This document shows, in pieces, positions 1-9,105 of a DNA stretch of 64,000 bases. Where the stretch lies: positions 4,229,790-4,293,789 of the forward strand of contig NC_049979.1 in NCBI RefSeq assembly GCF_000003815.2. The letters are read 5' to 3'. The position numbers were made by a program, and so were the translations under genes. The notes under the pieces are model-generated. The model was given only the letters and a program-made list of their open reading frames with translations, was not told where the DNA came from and searched no databases. Position 1 is the first letter of the stretch. Each line of letters starts with the position of its first letter. The stretch comes from Branchiostoma floridae. Its lineage: Eukaryota; Chordata; Leptocardii; Amphioxiformes; Branchiostomatidae.

Positions 1-1106
1 GGGACTGGTGGATGGGGAACACAGCTATCCCGGAGGTTGCTACAGTTACACATGTTGGGGTACAACATTCAGCAAACCTAACATCAGCAGCAGCGACAGA
101 GAGTGCCACAAAGAAAGGCAAAGGAAAGACCTGTGCAATTCTTGCAACGGGATTGGAAGGCAGGAAACCTAATCCACTTGTCACAAGAAAACTTTACTAC
201 ACTATAGTGATCCCCTCCATGCTACACGGGTGTGAGCTCTGGCAGCCATCCAATACTGATATGCAAAAACTTGAGCAGTGCCACAGATTTGCCGCTAAGA
301 AAATGCAAGATATGCATTTCCAGACGGAGACAACAGCAACCCTCGCAGCACTGGGGATGCCATCCCTTAGAGCAATTATTGACAAATACAAGCTGAGGCT
401 CTTTGGCAGACTAACACAACTCCCCAGCAATGTGCTGGCAAAGAAAATATTCTTGTATAGACTGTACTCATTCTTGCTGAGAAGAGAAAGAGGGATCAGC
501 TCCAAAGGATTTATCAGTGATTGCTTCACAATTGCGCAAGAATATGGACTGAGTGAGTATCTTGAGCAGTTCGGGGTAACCCTGGAGTTCCCAGCAAACC
601 GGTGGAAGCACATTGTGAAAGCAGCTGTGGGGGAAAAAGAGGAAGGAAAGTGGAACGACAAAATAAGTGGAAGTACAACAAGGTTCCATAAGACACACAC
701 AACAATGTTGCAACCACATAAGTTATGGATGCTAGCTAGGAAGAAACCTGCCTACAGAAGTGACCTACAAAAGTTGATACACCTCAGTACTGCACCGAGA
801 ACACAAAAAGCTTGCCCAGCATGTGACAACCCCACAGATGACCTAGTAAAGCACATGTTGACAGAATGCAGAACATTCCAGACGGTGAGGGAAGAAGTGA
901 CTGACCACCTTACTGACTTCCTTGGAATCAGAGTAGCAGTGGAAGTGCACCAGCAGGGAGACGAGAGACTAACTGAAGTTCTCCTTGGTGCGCACATAGT
1001 AGAAGAGAACATTGAGACAGAACACTGGGAGGAGTTTATCCTGCTTGTAGCAAGAAAGCTAAGACCACTAGCAATAATGGCTCTCAAGCATATAACATGG
1101 AAATGA
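1..1106 (+). CDS. C-terminal part of non-LTR retrotransposon reverse transcriptase (5' end outside window)
   Basis: A 364-residue frame is open to the left edge, so the ATG at 12 is probably internal. Early residues (LGVQHSAN-like region, then KLYYTIVIPSMLHGCELW at about 60-78) match the end of the reverse-transcriptase domain of Jockey/CR1-type LINE polyproteins, where a 'YGCE.W' motif follows the palm and thumb. A cysteine/histidine cluster, CPACDNPTDDLVKHMLTEC (about 270-288), fits the zinc-binding tail common in these proteins. The stop at 1104-1106 is followed by a 3' UTR with a polyadenylation signal near 1625 and a GAA tail. The frame has no internal stop, suggesting a fairly young insertion. 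The clade is not resolved from this part alone. Known: such proteins copy their own RNA at a nicked target. Inferred: the catalytic domain lies left of the window. Confidence 0.8.
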   Translation, partial: DWWMGNTAIPEVATVTHVGVQHSANLTSAAATESATKKGKGKTCAILATGLEGRKPNPLVTRKLYYTIVIPSMLHGCELWQPSNTDMQKLEQCHRFAAKKMQDMHFQTETTATLAALGMPSLRAIIDKYKLRLFGRLTQLPSNVLAKKIFLYRLYSFLLRRERGISSKGFISDCFTIAQEYGLSEYLEQFGVTLEFPANRWKHIVKAAVGEKEEGKWNDKISGSTTRFHKTHTTMLQPHKLWMLARKKPAYRSDLQKLIHLSTAPRTQKACPACDNPTDDLVKHMLTECRTFQTVREEVTDHLTDFLGIRVAVEVHQQGDERLTEVLLGAHIVEENIETEHWEEFILLVARKLRPLAIMALKHITWK

Positions 1107-1651
1107 GTCAGGTCTTTGTTCCTATCCACTTCGATGGCCAATCAGTGACAACAGAGTAATTGGTGTAGAAACTGTGCAACTGATATACATACTGTGCAAC
1201 TGATAACTGACTGGTTTAAGTTAAGTCAAAGTGTTTACATTATGTACAGGACCGTATAACGGAAGCATAGGTATGAGTCATGTAAAGGTGTATGTGTAAA
1301 GTGTTGCTCATAGAAACTGCATGATGAAAGTTCAAGACCCATGTGAGTCAAACTGAAGTATCATTATACAAGTTTGCGTTCAGAGACTGTATTTTGGAAG
1401 TCTAAGACTAAGAGATGTAGATCATAACAAGTTGGTTTCTTTTTACCATGTACACAGTCATATGTATGACAATAGACAGAACTTTTTAAAGTCAAGCGGG
1501 ACAAGGCGTAAATGAGTGTTCGTAGAATCTGTTTGTACCGTATTATTATGTTGTAAGCTGTCACCTAGGAAACATATTTTAATATTTGTAAATATTCCAT
1601 TTTTATGCTCTCCCAAGACGGAGGAATAAAGTATGAAGAAGAAGAAGAAGT
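1107..1651 (+). other. 3' UTR and (GAA)n tail of the left-edge LINE
   Basis: Non-coding sequence follows the stop codon. It ends in AATAAA (about 1625) and then a short GAA microsatellite (about 1633-1650), which is the usual simple-repeat 3' end of several non-LTR families. The minisatellite begins immediately after the tail. Confidence 0.6.
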
Positions 1652-2490
1652 GGTGGAGAATGGTCAGAATGGTCAAAGTGGTAGAAAATGGTCAGAATGA
1701 CCTGAGTGATGGAGAATGGTCAGAATGGCCAGAGTGGTGGAGAATGGTCAGAATGGCCAAAGTGGTAGAGAATGGTCAGAATGACTAGAGTGATGGAAAA
1801 TAGTCAGAATGGCCAAAGTGATGGAGAATGGTCAGAATGGCCAGAGTGGTGGAGAAGGGCCAGAGTGGTGGAGAAGGGCCAGAGTGGTGGAGAATGGTCA
1901 TAATGGCCAAAGTGATGGAGAATGGTCAGAATGACCAGAGTGATGGAGAAGGGCCAAAGTGGTGGAGAATGGTCAGAATGGCCAAAGTGGTAGAGAATGG
2001 TCAGAATGACCTGAGTGATGGAGAATGGTCAGAAGGGCCAAAGTGATGGAGAATGGTCAGAATGGCCAAAGTGGTAGAGAATGGTCAGAATGACCTGAGT
2101 GATGGAGAATGGTCAGAATGGCCAAAGTGGTAGAGAATGGTCAGAATGGCCAGAGTGGTGGAGAATGGTCAGAATGGCCAAAGTGATGGAGAATGGTCAG
2201 AATGACCAGAGTGGTAGGGAAGGGCCAGAGTGGTGGAGAATGGTCAGAATGGCCAAAGTGGTAGAGAATGGTCAGAATGACCTGAGTGGTATAGAATGGT
2301 CAGAATGGCCAGAGTGGTGGAGAATGGTCAGAATGGCCAAAGTGATGGAGAATGGTCAGAATGACCAGAGTGGTAGGGAAGGGCCAGAGTGGTGGAGAAT
2401 GGTCAGAATGGTCAAAGTGGTAGAAAATGGTCAGAATGACCAGAGTGGTGGAGAATGGTCAGAATGGCCAAAGTGACATAGAAGGTTTAG
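1651..2490 (+). repeat. 28-bp minisatellite, about 30 copies
   Basis: Head-to-tail units of 28 bp are built on GAGAATGGTCAGAATG followed by a variable GCCAAAGTGGTG-type part. The copies differ at a few fixed positions (gcc/acc, aaa/aga/tga, gtggtg/gtgatg). Since 28 is not a multiple of 3, three consecutive units give one 28-residue peptide period, and long stretches are free of stops (for example 1828-2046 and 2099-2476). I take those frames as a by-product of the repeat, not as genes. The array starts directly at the GAA tail of the preceding LINE. Confidence 0.92.
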
Positions 2491-2757
2491 AATAATTTGA
2501 CTGGAAACAGAAGATGAAGACAGAAGGGATTGATGAGGGACCTACTAGACTTTTGAAGCAGGCTGTTAGGTGATACATTCATGACGTGTACAACGCATGT
2601 GCATGTGTGCGACGCTGTGTGCAACGCATGTGCATGTACGTTGCACAGGAGTCATGACGTACTGCTATGAATACAATTTGCATGTTCATGAGAAGTAACT
2701 CATTTGCATGTTCGTGAGAGTTAAATGGCCCCGTTACCGCTGTTGAGCCCAGCGGGG

Positions 2758-3002
2758 AGCACGTCACCGGAACGTACTGCGCCTGCGCGAAAAGTATAGA
2801 CATGCTAAACCCCCGGTTTACTAAAGGGCCGCATTTAAGAAAGTACGTGCGTATATAAGGGTAAAACTCCGTGTACGTTTTACACGAAACCATGTCTCTA
2901 ACATATACTGTGCAACAAGCGGGATTTTAATGCAACGTTGACCAAACCAAGCCCCAAACTACCAGGGTTTGCGCAGGCGCAGTACGTTCCGGTGACGTGC
3001 TC
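2758..3002. mobile_element. 245-bp MITE with 31-bp inverted ends and 8-bp target duplication
   Basis: The left arm (2758-2788, starting AGCACGTCACCGG) and right arm (2971-3002, ending CCGGTGACGTGCTC) are perfect inverted repeats. The element is flanked by the direct repeat cagcgggg at 2750-2757 and 3003-3010. The interior has no coding potential. An 8-bp duplication suits a hAT- or P-type transposase, but the superfamily is not assignable from the ends alone. Confidence 0.75.
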
Positions 3003-3162
3003 CAGCGGGGAATTCTCTCCCGGCAGTGACGTCATAGGTCACATGACGACCCACCAAGAAGCGAGCACAGCGCCGCGGTATCGCGAAAAGCTGACTTTAA
3101 AAGCCGTATAAACTTTATTTCTCATTTATGGCAATTACAAACAACTTATAATTACTGTATTT

Positions 3163-3186
3163 ACCTCCATGAAATGTCATGGAGGT
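3163..3186. repeat. Hairpin end of a dispersed 'acctccatga' repeat
   Basis: A perfect 10-bp stem (ACCTCCATGA / TCATGGAGGT) with a 4-base loop. A diverged relative of the same repeat is at about 29,045-29,160. The surrounding 3,011-3,368 shows no gene. Confidence 0.6.
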
Positions 3187-3368
3187 TATATCTATCTCTA
3201 TGAAAAATGGAGATATAGTTTTGGGGGGTTTACGGAAAAGGCTGAGCTGTCTACCTGTGCTGTCTACATGAGCTGGCTATCACGTCAGGCTACTTGGACC
3301 TACGAAAGCCCATTGGGACAAAAGCTGTTTTAGCAGTAGGGGTTGTTTGTGCTCAATGATTGAAGAAA

Positions 3369-4365
3369 GGAACAATAATGGCTGCGCCACGGAACATGAA
3401 ATAGCCTACTCTCTAGGACAGGACACATTCTGGGCAACCTTTCTGCCAAGTGGCGTTTCACAACTCTTTCCCAGTCTGAACTGAAATTTACAGCCGTAGT
3501 CGAGCTTTCATGGATGCAGAAATACACCTAGTAAATGCAATGGTGAAGTGATGGTATCAATGTAGTATGGAAATGAATCAATACAAACTGAGAGTGAGTA
3601 CACCTTAAGAGTTGGAATCGTTCCATGCATGCAGTATTTCAAGTTTTCACTTGATGTAACAGATCTTTATTTGCACGTAAAATGTAGTCTGTGGCGTCTT
3701 TATCAGTCACGTAACGTATGCTGTGGTTTCGGTAGTGTGTATCTGTTGTGTATGTGTACAGTTTGACTCAAGGAAATGTGGCTGGATCTTTGATATATGG
3801 CATGCTGGACGTGTACGAACACAGTCGAAATACAGCAGGGCACGCACAATACATGTACAAGTAACAAGAAATGTAACATGAAGCAAGAGTGCCCATGATA
3901 TCGCTTGGCTATCACTTGGTACCAAGGTACCGTAAACAGACACATATTGAGTATGTACTCTGTCTTTATCTTCTTTACCGAAATGTTGGTCGGGTTGAAG
4001 CAGTGCCTATTCAGGGGCGTGATCCCGCTACTCGGATCGACACGGGGACTTTTACCTGCGTTGTTTCCAACCTTGGCCGGTCTGTTCTGGGCTCTCGGGG
4101 TAACCATGTCGATGTCGAACTTAGCGAGTCGCCCGATCGCCATAGCACATCACGCCAGCCGGTCCGAGCTCAAGAGGTCCGCCAACCCAGCCTACAGGAA
4201 GCTCGGAAGAGGTGGAGCGCCACAAACGATGCGCTGCTGACGGCTCGTGGCTTTTCAGTTCAGACTGGGAAAGAGTTGTGAAACGCCACTTGGCAGAAAG
4301 GTGGCCCAGAATGTGTCCTAGAGAATAGGCTATTTCATGTTCCGTGGCGTAGCCATCACTGTTCC
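3369..4365. repeat. 1-kb fold-back: inverted arms of about 115 bp
   Basis: The left arm 3369-3486 and right arm 4253-4365 are reverse complements with a few mismatches and one small indel. They share the run from 'ggaaca.tgatggct.cgccacggaac' through 'cagtctgaactgaaa'. About 770 bp lies between the arms. The interior has a GC-rich stretch (about 4000-4250) open in several frames, but no recognisable domain. No clear target duplication was found. Confidence 0.7.
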
Positions 4366-4399
4366 ATTTATGAACGATTTTCGTGTCGCCTACGCGCGG

Positions 4400-5594
4400 G
4401 TTGACGGCGGCCATTGGGGGTAAAGAGGAAGGGAGGGGGAACAGCGGAATTACACCGGGGGCACAGATGATCATGAAGTACAGCGGGGGTTAAGGGGAAG
4501 TCCGGGGGAAAAGGTGAATGGGTAGGGGGAAAAGCTGAAGGAGTTGGGTGGGGGTGCTGATTGTAATTACTTCACTTCCTACCCATTCTAACGGACAGAA
4601 ATTGTTGTTTTTTTACGGATCATGATGGACTAATTAGTTGTCTTAATTTCCACCATGCATTGCGGAGTCAATGAATTGTTCATTTAGTACCGTTCATTGT
4701 CGACAGAATGACTATACAACACATGATATTTTGCAACAGTTTATTCATACCCTTTTCTTTCTATATGCCAACAGGTGAATGCCGTCATGACAACCCTCGG
4801 GCTACAGAGTGAATCCACTGACTTGGTCGCGGAGGGATTGGGCTGTATACCCAAATTACCCAAGAAAAACAAACATTAAATGGACCTCACAGCGGAAAGA
4901 ACACAGCAAGAGTCACACAAACACACATGATATATAACACAAACAAATAAAAGCCCGTATACAAATCATCACATTCATCACACAATACGGATATGTAAAA
5001 GGAATGCATACACGACATCTATACACCAGATGTCCCTGAATACAATCCAAATTATATGACTGAACTTACCTCCCATTTTGTTAAATAACACCAGGTGTTT
5101 TGTTACAAATTATAATATGCTGTATAGCTATTCTGTCGGTAATGAACGGTAAGAACTGAACAATAATTCTTTGACTATTTGGAGAACCTACCCAACAATC
5201 CAATAGATTGTGAAAAATCCAAAATATATTTGTCTTTTTAATAAAAAATAAGTGAAACAAAAAACGTAATACTATCTAAAACAGAAACATAGCATTAAAA
5301 TGGTGAGGTACATGCATTAAAATGGTAAGGTCAACGCATTATTCTTGTTTCCCATAAACAAAAATAGTAGCTGTGTTTCCGGTGCTCAACAAAGAAAAGA
5401 GGATGAAAAGGAACGTATCAGCAAAGGCCTTTTCGTTACAAATCACATGAAAAACGTCTTCGAAACAAATTCCCCAGGGAATACTCAGATGGCTCTACTA
5501 CGCATGCCTGTAAAAATTCCACACATGCCTGCGGAATTCTGGGAATTCTTGTGAAACGGTCGCAAACTATAAACACTAGGCTCGCCCCTGAGGC
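4400..5594. other. No gene recognised
   Basis: AT-rich, non-coding sequence with stops in all frames apart from short chance frames. No repeat shared with the rest of the window was recognised. Confidence 0.5.
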
Positions 5595-5596
5595 GT

Positions 5597-6156
5597 CGCC
5601 AAAAAAAGACGAGCTTTAACACCTACAAACATTTTACAGCGGTGTTTATATTGTCCGGTCCGCACTCTATTCCCGTGCCCGCGACGTTTCCGTGACGTAG
5701 GCGAAACCATGATACATGTAAAATGAAAATCGCGAAACTGGTATCCCAGGTTCCGTAGCTCAGTCGAAGATCTGTCTTCACTCTTTAGATCCAGGGGCCG
5801 CAACTTCCTGTGAGGAATCTTGATAGAAGCAGTTCGATCGTTCCATGGACTGTTTAGTAACCCTTGTTAGAACCCTTGCTAGAACGATTGCGCAACTATT
5901 TCAAGATGGCCGAGCGGTCTAATGATAAGGTTCTGCGTAAAAGACGCAGTCAGTTTCCGAATGTTTCCGTTTTTTTTTCTTTGCTGAACAAATCACATAT
6001 AATCGTTTTCTTTTCATGTGATTTTAACACCCAGGCTTTTCTAAAATCTGCGGCCAGTTTTTTTTTTTTTTTCAAAAGGTTTCTTGTTTCATTTTATATA
6101 CACAACTCTTTCGTCTTGTGACCAGATCATGGAAACCCAGGATTGGGATTTCTTTA
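5597..6156. repeat. Shared non-coding block, left end of the duplication
   Basis: Near-identical to 37,149-37,670. It contains short T-runs whose length differs between copies. No coding function is recognised. Confidence 0.7.
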
Positions 6157-6159
6157 TTA

Positions 6160-7010
6160 GTCTGTGACCAGACCCTCTGGTCGACAGACTTTTAGTTTTG
6201 TCACGTTTACGCGCGTTCGCAGCTGTATCTGTATGTTCCCGTTGTCTGAATTCTATGTGGTTTGGCAGGTCCTTTGTACTGAGGTTGACGATGATGCACG
6301 TGAACTTTTTTTTGCGGCAGGTGGTTTTATTATGGATTTTATAAAAATAACACCCCTACAATTTGTTCGTCTTGCGGTGTTTTGGTCCAGATCCTCTGTA
6401 TGTGGGTCATGGTGTCATTGGAATTTGTCAAGCAGATGCGTGGTGTTACCTGATCGTCAAAGTTATTCGCGTTCGCATCGGTATCTGCATGTTCCCGTTG
6501 TCGCATACGTACGTTGTTTGGCAGGTCATCTGCACTGAGGGTGACGATGATGCACGTTGTTTTTTTGTTGTTGTTTTTGCGGCAGTTGGTTTTATTAGGG
6601 ACGCAATAAAAATAACACCCCTACAAAATGTTCATCTTTCGGTGTATTAGTCCAGATCCCCTGTATATGGGTCATGCTGTAATTGAGATATTGCAAGCAG
6701 ATGCGTGATGTTCTCTGGTCGTCAATGTAACGCGCGTTCGCATCTATATCTGCATGTTCCCGTTGTCGCATACGTTTGTGGTTTGGCAGGTTCTCTACAC
6801 ATAGTTGGACGATGATGCAAGGTGTTTTATTTTTTCGGCAGCTGTTTTTATTATGTATGTAATAATTTCAGAAATCACCCCTGCAAATTGTACGTTTCAC
6901 AGTGTATTGGCCCATGTCTGCATATGGTGCCCGTTGAGGTAATTGGGTATAGTTAAGCAGATGCGCGATATGTGCAAGAATTTTACGCGCGTTTGCTTTC
7001 TACCTCTTAT
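6160..7010. repeat. Diverged tandem repeat, period about 255-265 bp, about 3 copies
   Basis: Landmark motifs recur: 'acgcgcgttcgca' near 6209, 6465, 6729 and 6984; 'gacgatgatgca' near 6288, 6543 and 6810; 'aataacacccctacaa' near 6346 and 6611, with a looser version near 6880. The units are diverged, so the array is old. It lies wholly inside a copy A-specific insertion (6157-7678). The short frames across it follow the repeat and are not supported as genes. Confidence 0.75.
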
Positions 7011-7678
7011 TCAACAAGTTTATCCGTACTACTTTATGTACCAGCATCATGGACCCCGGGATTCACCCATTAACACTGTGTCATGCTACCTTATGGCTTC
7101 ACACTAGTTAAAAACTTATCGCACAGTTCATCATCAACAGCTGTGTGTTATCGTATGTGGGACATGGGAACCGACATCTAATGTTCCACTAATGACCCTG
7201 TCAATCAAATACCTCCTGTCGCCGTTTGCAATGAAGCGTGTAAGAATTCTCGTCCCAAATGAAGTTTAGCCATATTATATTCCCGGACTTCGACTAAGAA
7301 ACATCAAGGTCCTATTCCGTGCTTCATACTTATTACGTCCATAACAGAAACATGTTAATACTTGGTGCGTTTGTCAGTCTGCCTGTCGGTCTTGTAGGTG
7401 TGTCTGTGTGTGAATGTGCCTGTGTATTAGAGTAGACCATCCGGTAACTTATCGTCACCATATCTTTTTGACTTTGGCCACATGTTATCTCACAATCCAT
7501 ACCTGTTTAGTAAGATTCACATGACACAGAAATATTAGGCAACTTTAGATACAACGATATATCTAACACCATGAAAAGAATCATATAGGATATAAGCACA
7601 ACGTCACACACCAAAGAAGACAAAACAACCAACATATACCAGACTGACGTCACAGACTATGTTACCTACAGTCACTTG

Positions 7679-7978
7679 TTTTTATTTTCAAACATCCACA
7701 ACATTAAAGTGACGTAAGTTAAAACAGAAGATAGTGTTACTTAATTTAAAATAAGTCTATTTCTACGTTTTCTCAATCTTGAACTGGCAGGGTATCAAAA
7801 TTGTCATATTTGATTTGATTTGATTTGATTTATTGAAATTGCAAACGATACAATACATGAGGGACACAGGTAGCGCCACAGCGGTGTGTTGGTGTTGTGG
7901 CCCTCAAAATGTCACATGAATACATAACATACATTCTCATATTTCCACCAGGTGCCATTATACCGCCACCTAAACAAG
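7679..7978 (+). mobile_element. 3'-terminal fragments of LINE-type elements with (TTTGA)n tract
   Basis: 7806-7830 is a TTTGA microsatellite adjoining a conserved tail. On the reverse strand this reads as a LINE 3' end with an AATCA-type tail. The block ends at 'gtgccattataccgccacct' (about 7956-7975), which is the same terminus, in opposite orientation, as the element ending at 15,636. Both are present in copy B (37,676-37,968). They look like two LINE relics meeting tail to tail. Confidence 0.5.
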
Positions 7979-8209
7979 TGCTTTTAAAAAAGCTGGCATT
8001 TTGCCAATGTTTGCGTGTGTGAACGTTTTTTTCTAGTTATTAGAATGTCATATAAATAGAACAGAGTAACTAAACCTGATATTGGCGCATGGAGAGATTC
8101 ACATATGTGCCTGAATCTAGATCTAGACGCCACCTGTTAAAATTTGCGTGAACTGCAGCAAATTTCACTACACTGCCTGTTTTTGAGTGAGCTCTGTTGC
8201 GGGGCATTT

Positions 8210-8424
8210 TTAAGTTGTTTTTTTTTTAATTTTTATTTCTATTCGGCAAAAAAACGAAGCGGCGAATCCTATAACCAAAGAAATAAATTGGTGTGGCCAA
8301 ATGGATGTAAAAATTAGTATTTTAATGGTGTAAAAAAGAAAAAAAAATCTACCTCCCCGGATTCGAACCGGGTGCATTGGTTTAGAATGCGTAAACTTTA
8401 ACCACTGCGCCAGTGCGACCTTGT
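8210..8424 (-). mobile_element. tRNA-derived SINE
   Basis: On the minus strand a tRNA-like head (8424 to about 8349) carries an A box TGGCGCAGTGG (8402-8412) and a perfect B box GGTTCGAATCC (8359-8369), the two RNA polymerase III promoter elements. The would-be acceptor-stem halves do not pair (GGTCGCA against GAGGTAG), so this is not a functional tRNA. Downstream follows a tail 'ggccacaccaattta...ttcgccgcttc' and an A-rich end. The same tail occurs at 53,163-53,240 and 59,085-59,155. It is absent from copy B. Confidence 0.75.
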
Positions 8425-8521
8425 TGAAAAAATGCCTGTTTTAACAGGTATAGAAATGTTTGGCATGAATTGAACAGGTCCGTTCATCTCAACATCACAA
8501 CGGCCACTATTCTGGCCTCAG

Positions 8522-8549
8522 AGCATTTTGCCGCTAAGGCGGCAAAATG
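8522..8549. repeat. 28-bp perfect palindrome at an insertion edge
   Basis: 12-bp arms GCATTTTGCCGC / GCGGCAAAATGC around TAAG. It lies exactly where copy B sequence resumes (8550), so it marks the right end of the copy A-specific insertion 7979-8549. Confidence 0.7.
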
Positions 8550-8552
8550 CAA

Positions 8553-8675
8553 AAAATGTTGTTATAGAGGCCTTCTCAAGATTGTCTTCAACACCTAAAC
8601 ATCTGAATTGTATTACATTTAAGATATTTAGCATTCGGTGTTCAAGACAATCTTGTGAAGACCTCTTTACTGACG
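8553..8675. mobile_element. About 120-bp fold-back MITE core (in both copies)
   Basis: The arms 'agaggccttctcaagattgt' (about 8568) and 'acaatcttgtgaagacctct' (about 8645-8664) are imperfect inverted repeats continuing through 'cttcaacacc'/'ggtgttcaag'. The copy B counterpart is 37,972-38,095. In A it is bracketed by two unrelated GC-rich palindromes. Confidence 0.6.
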
Positions 8676-8682
8676 TTTTTGC

Positions 8683-8706
8683 ATTGCCGCGCCAGCGGCA
8701 ATGCCT
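8683..8706. repeat. 24-bp palindrome at an insertion edge
   Basis: 10-bp arms GCATTGCCGC / GCGGCAATGC around GCCA. It begins exactly where the copy A-specific insertion 8683-15,632 begins. Confidence 0.65.
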
Positions 8707-9105
8707 TATGCCAGCTTTCTTCCATGGTTGGATCAATGGACGGACCTTTTAACCCAGCCCTTCCAAAGCCCCTTCCAAAGGCCCTTTGTTATTTTGGGTA
8801 TACAAACAGTTTTAGTAATACAGACAGAGACCAAACTGAAAACCATCATAATATAAGAAGAAACAACTCATGAATGGACACAAAGAAAAAGGATGTGCCA
8901 TTCCACCCGAGGCAGACTTGCACCCGCCCACCCTTCTGCCAAGAAACGACACATCAAAGCAAACTGGAAATTATAAAGAGGACTAGAGAGTAGAAGGAGA
9001 ACACCATAGTGAAGGACTGACCACACATACTGAACATCTAACAGACAATCCACCAATAGCAAAGACAGACTGTAGCACCAAACAAAGACTACTACGACAA
9101 GGACT

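Noticed and set aside
197-700. Minus-strand frame opposite the left-edge LINE
   Set aside because: Shadow of the plus-strand reverse transcriptase.
3703-4281. Overlapping frames on both strands at 3.7-4.3 kb as host exons
   Set aside because: Three competing frames, no domain and no convincing splice chain; kept only as an unassigned interior of a fold-back.
8349-8424. Functional tRNA gene
   Set aside because: A and B boxes are good but the acceptor stem does not pair and a SINE tail follows.
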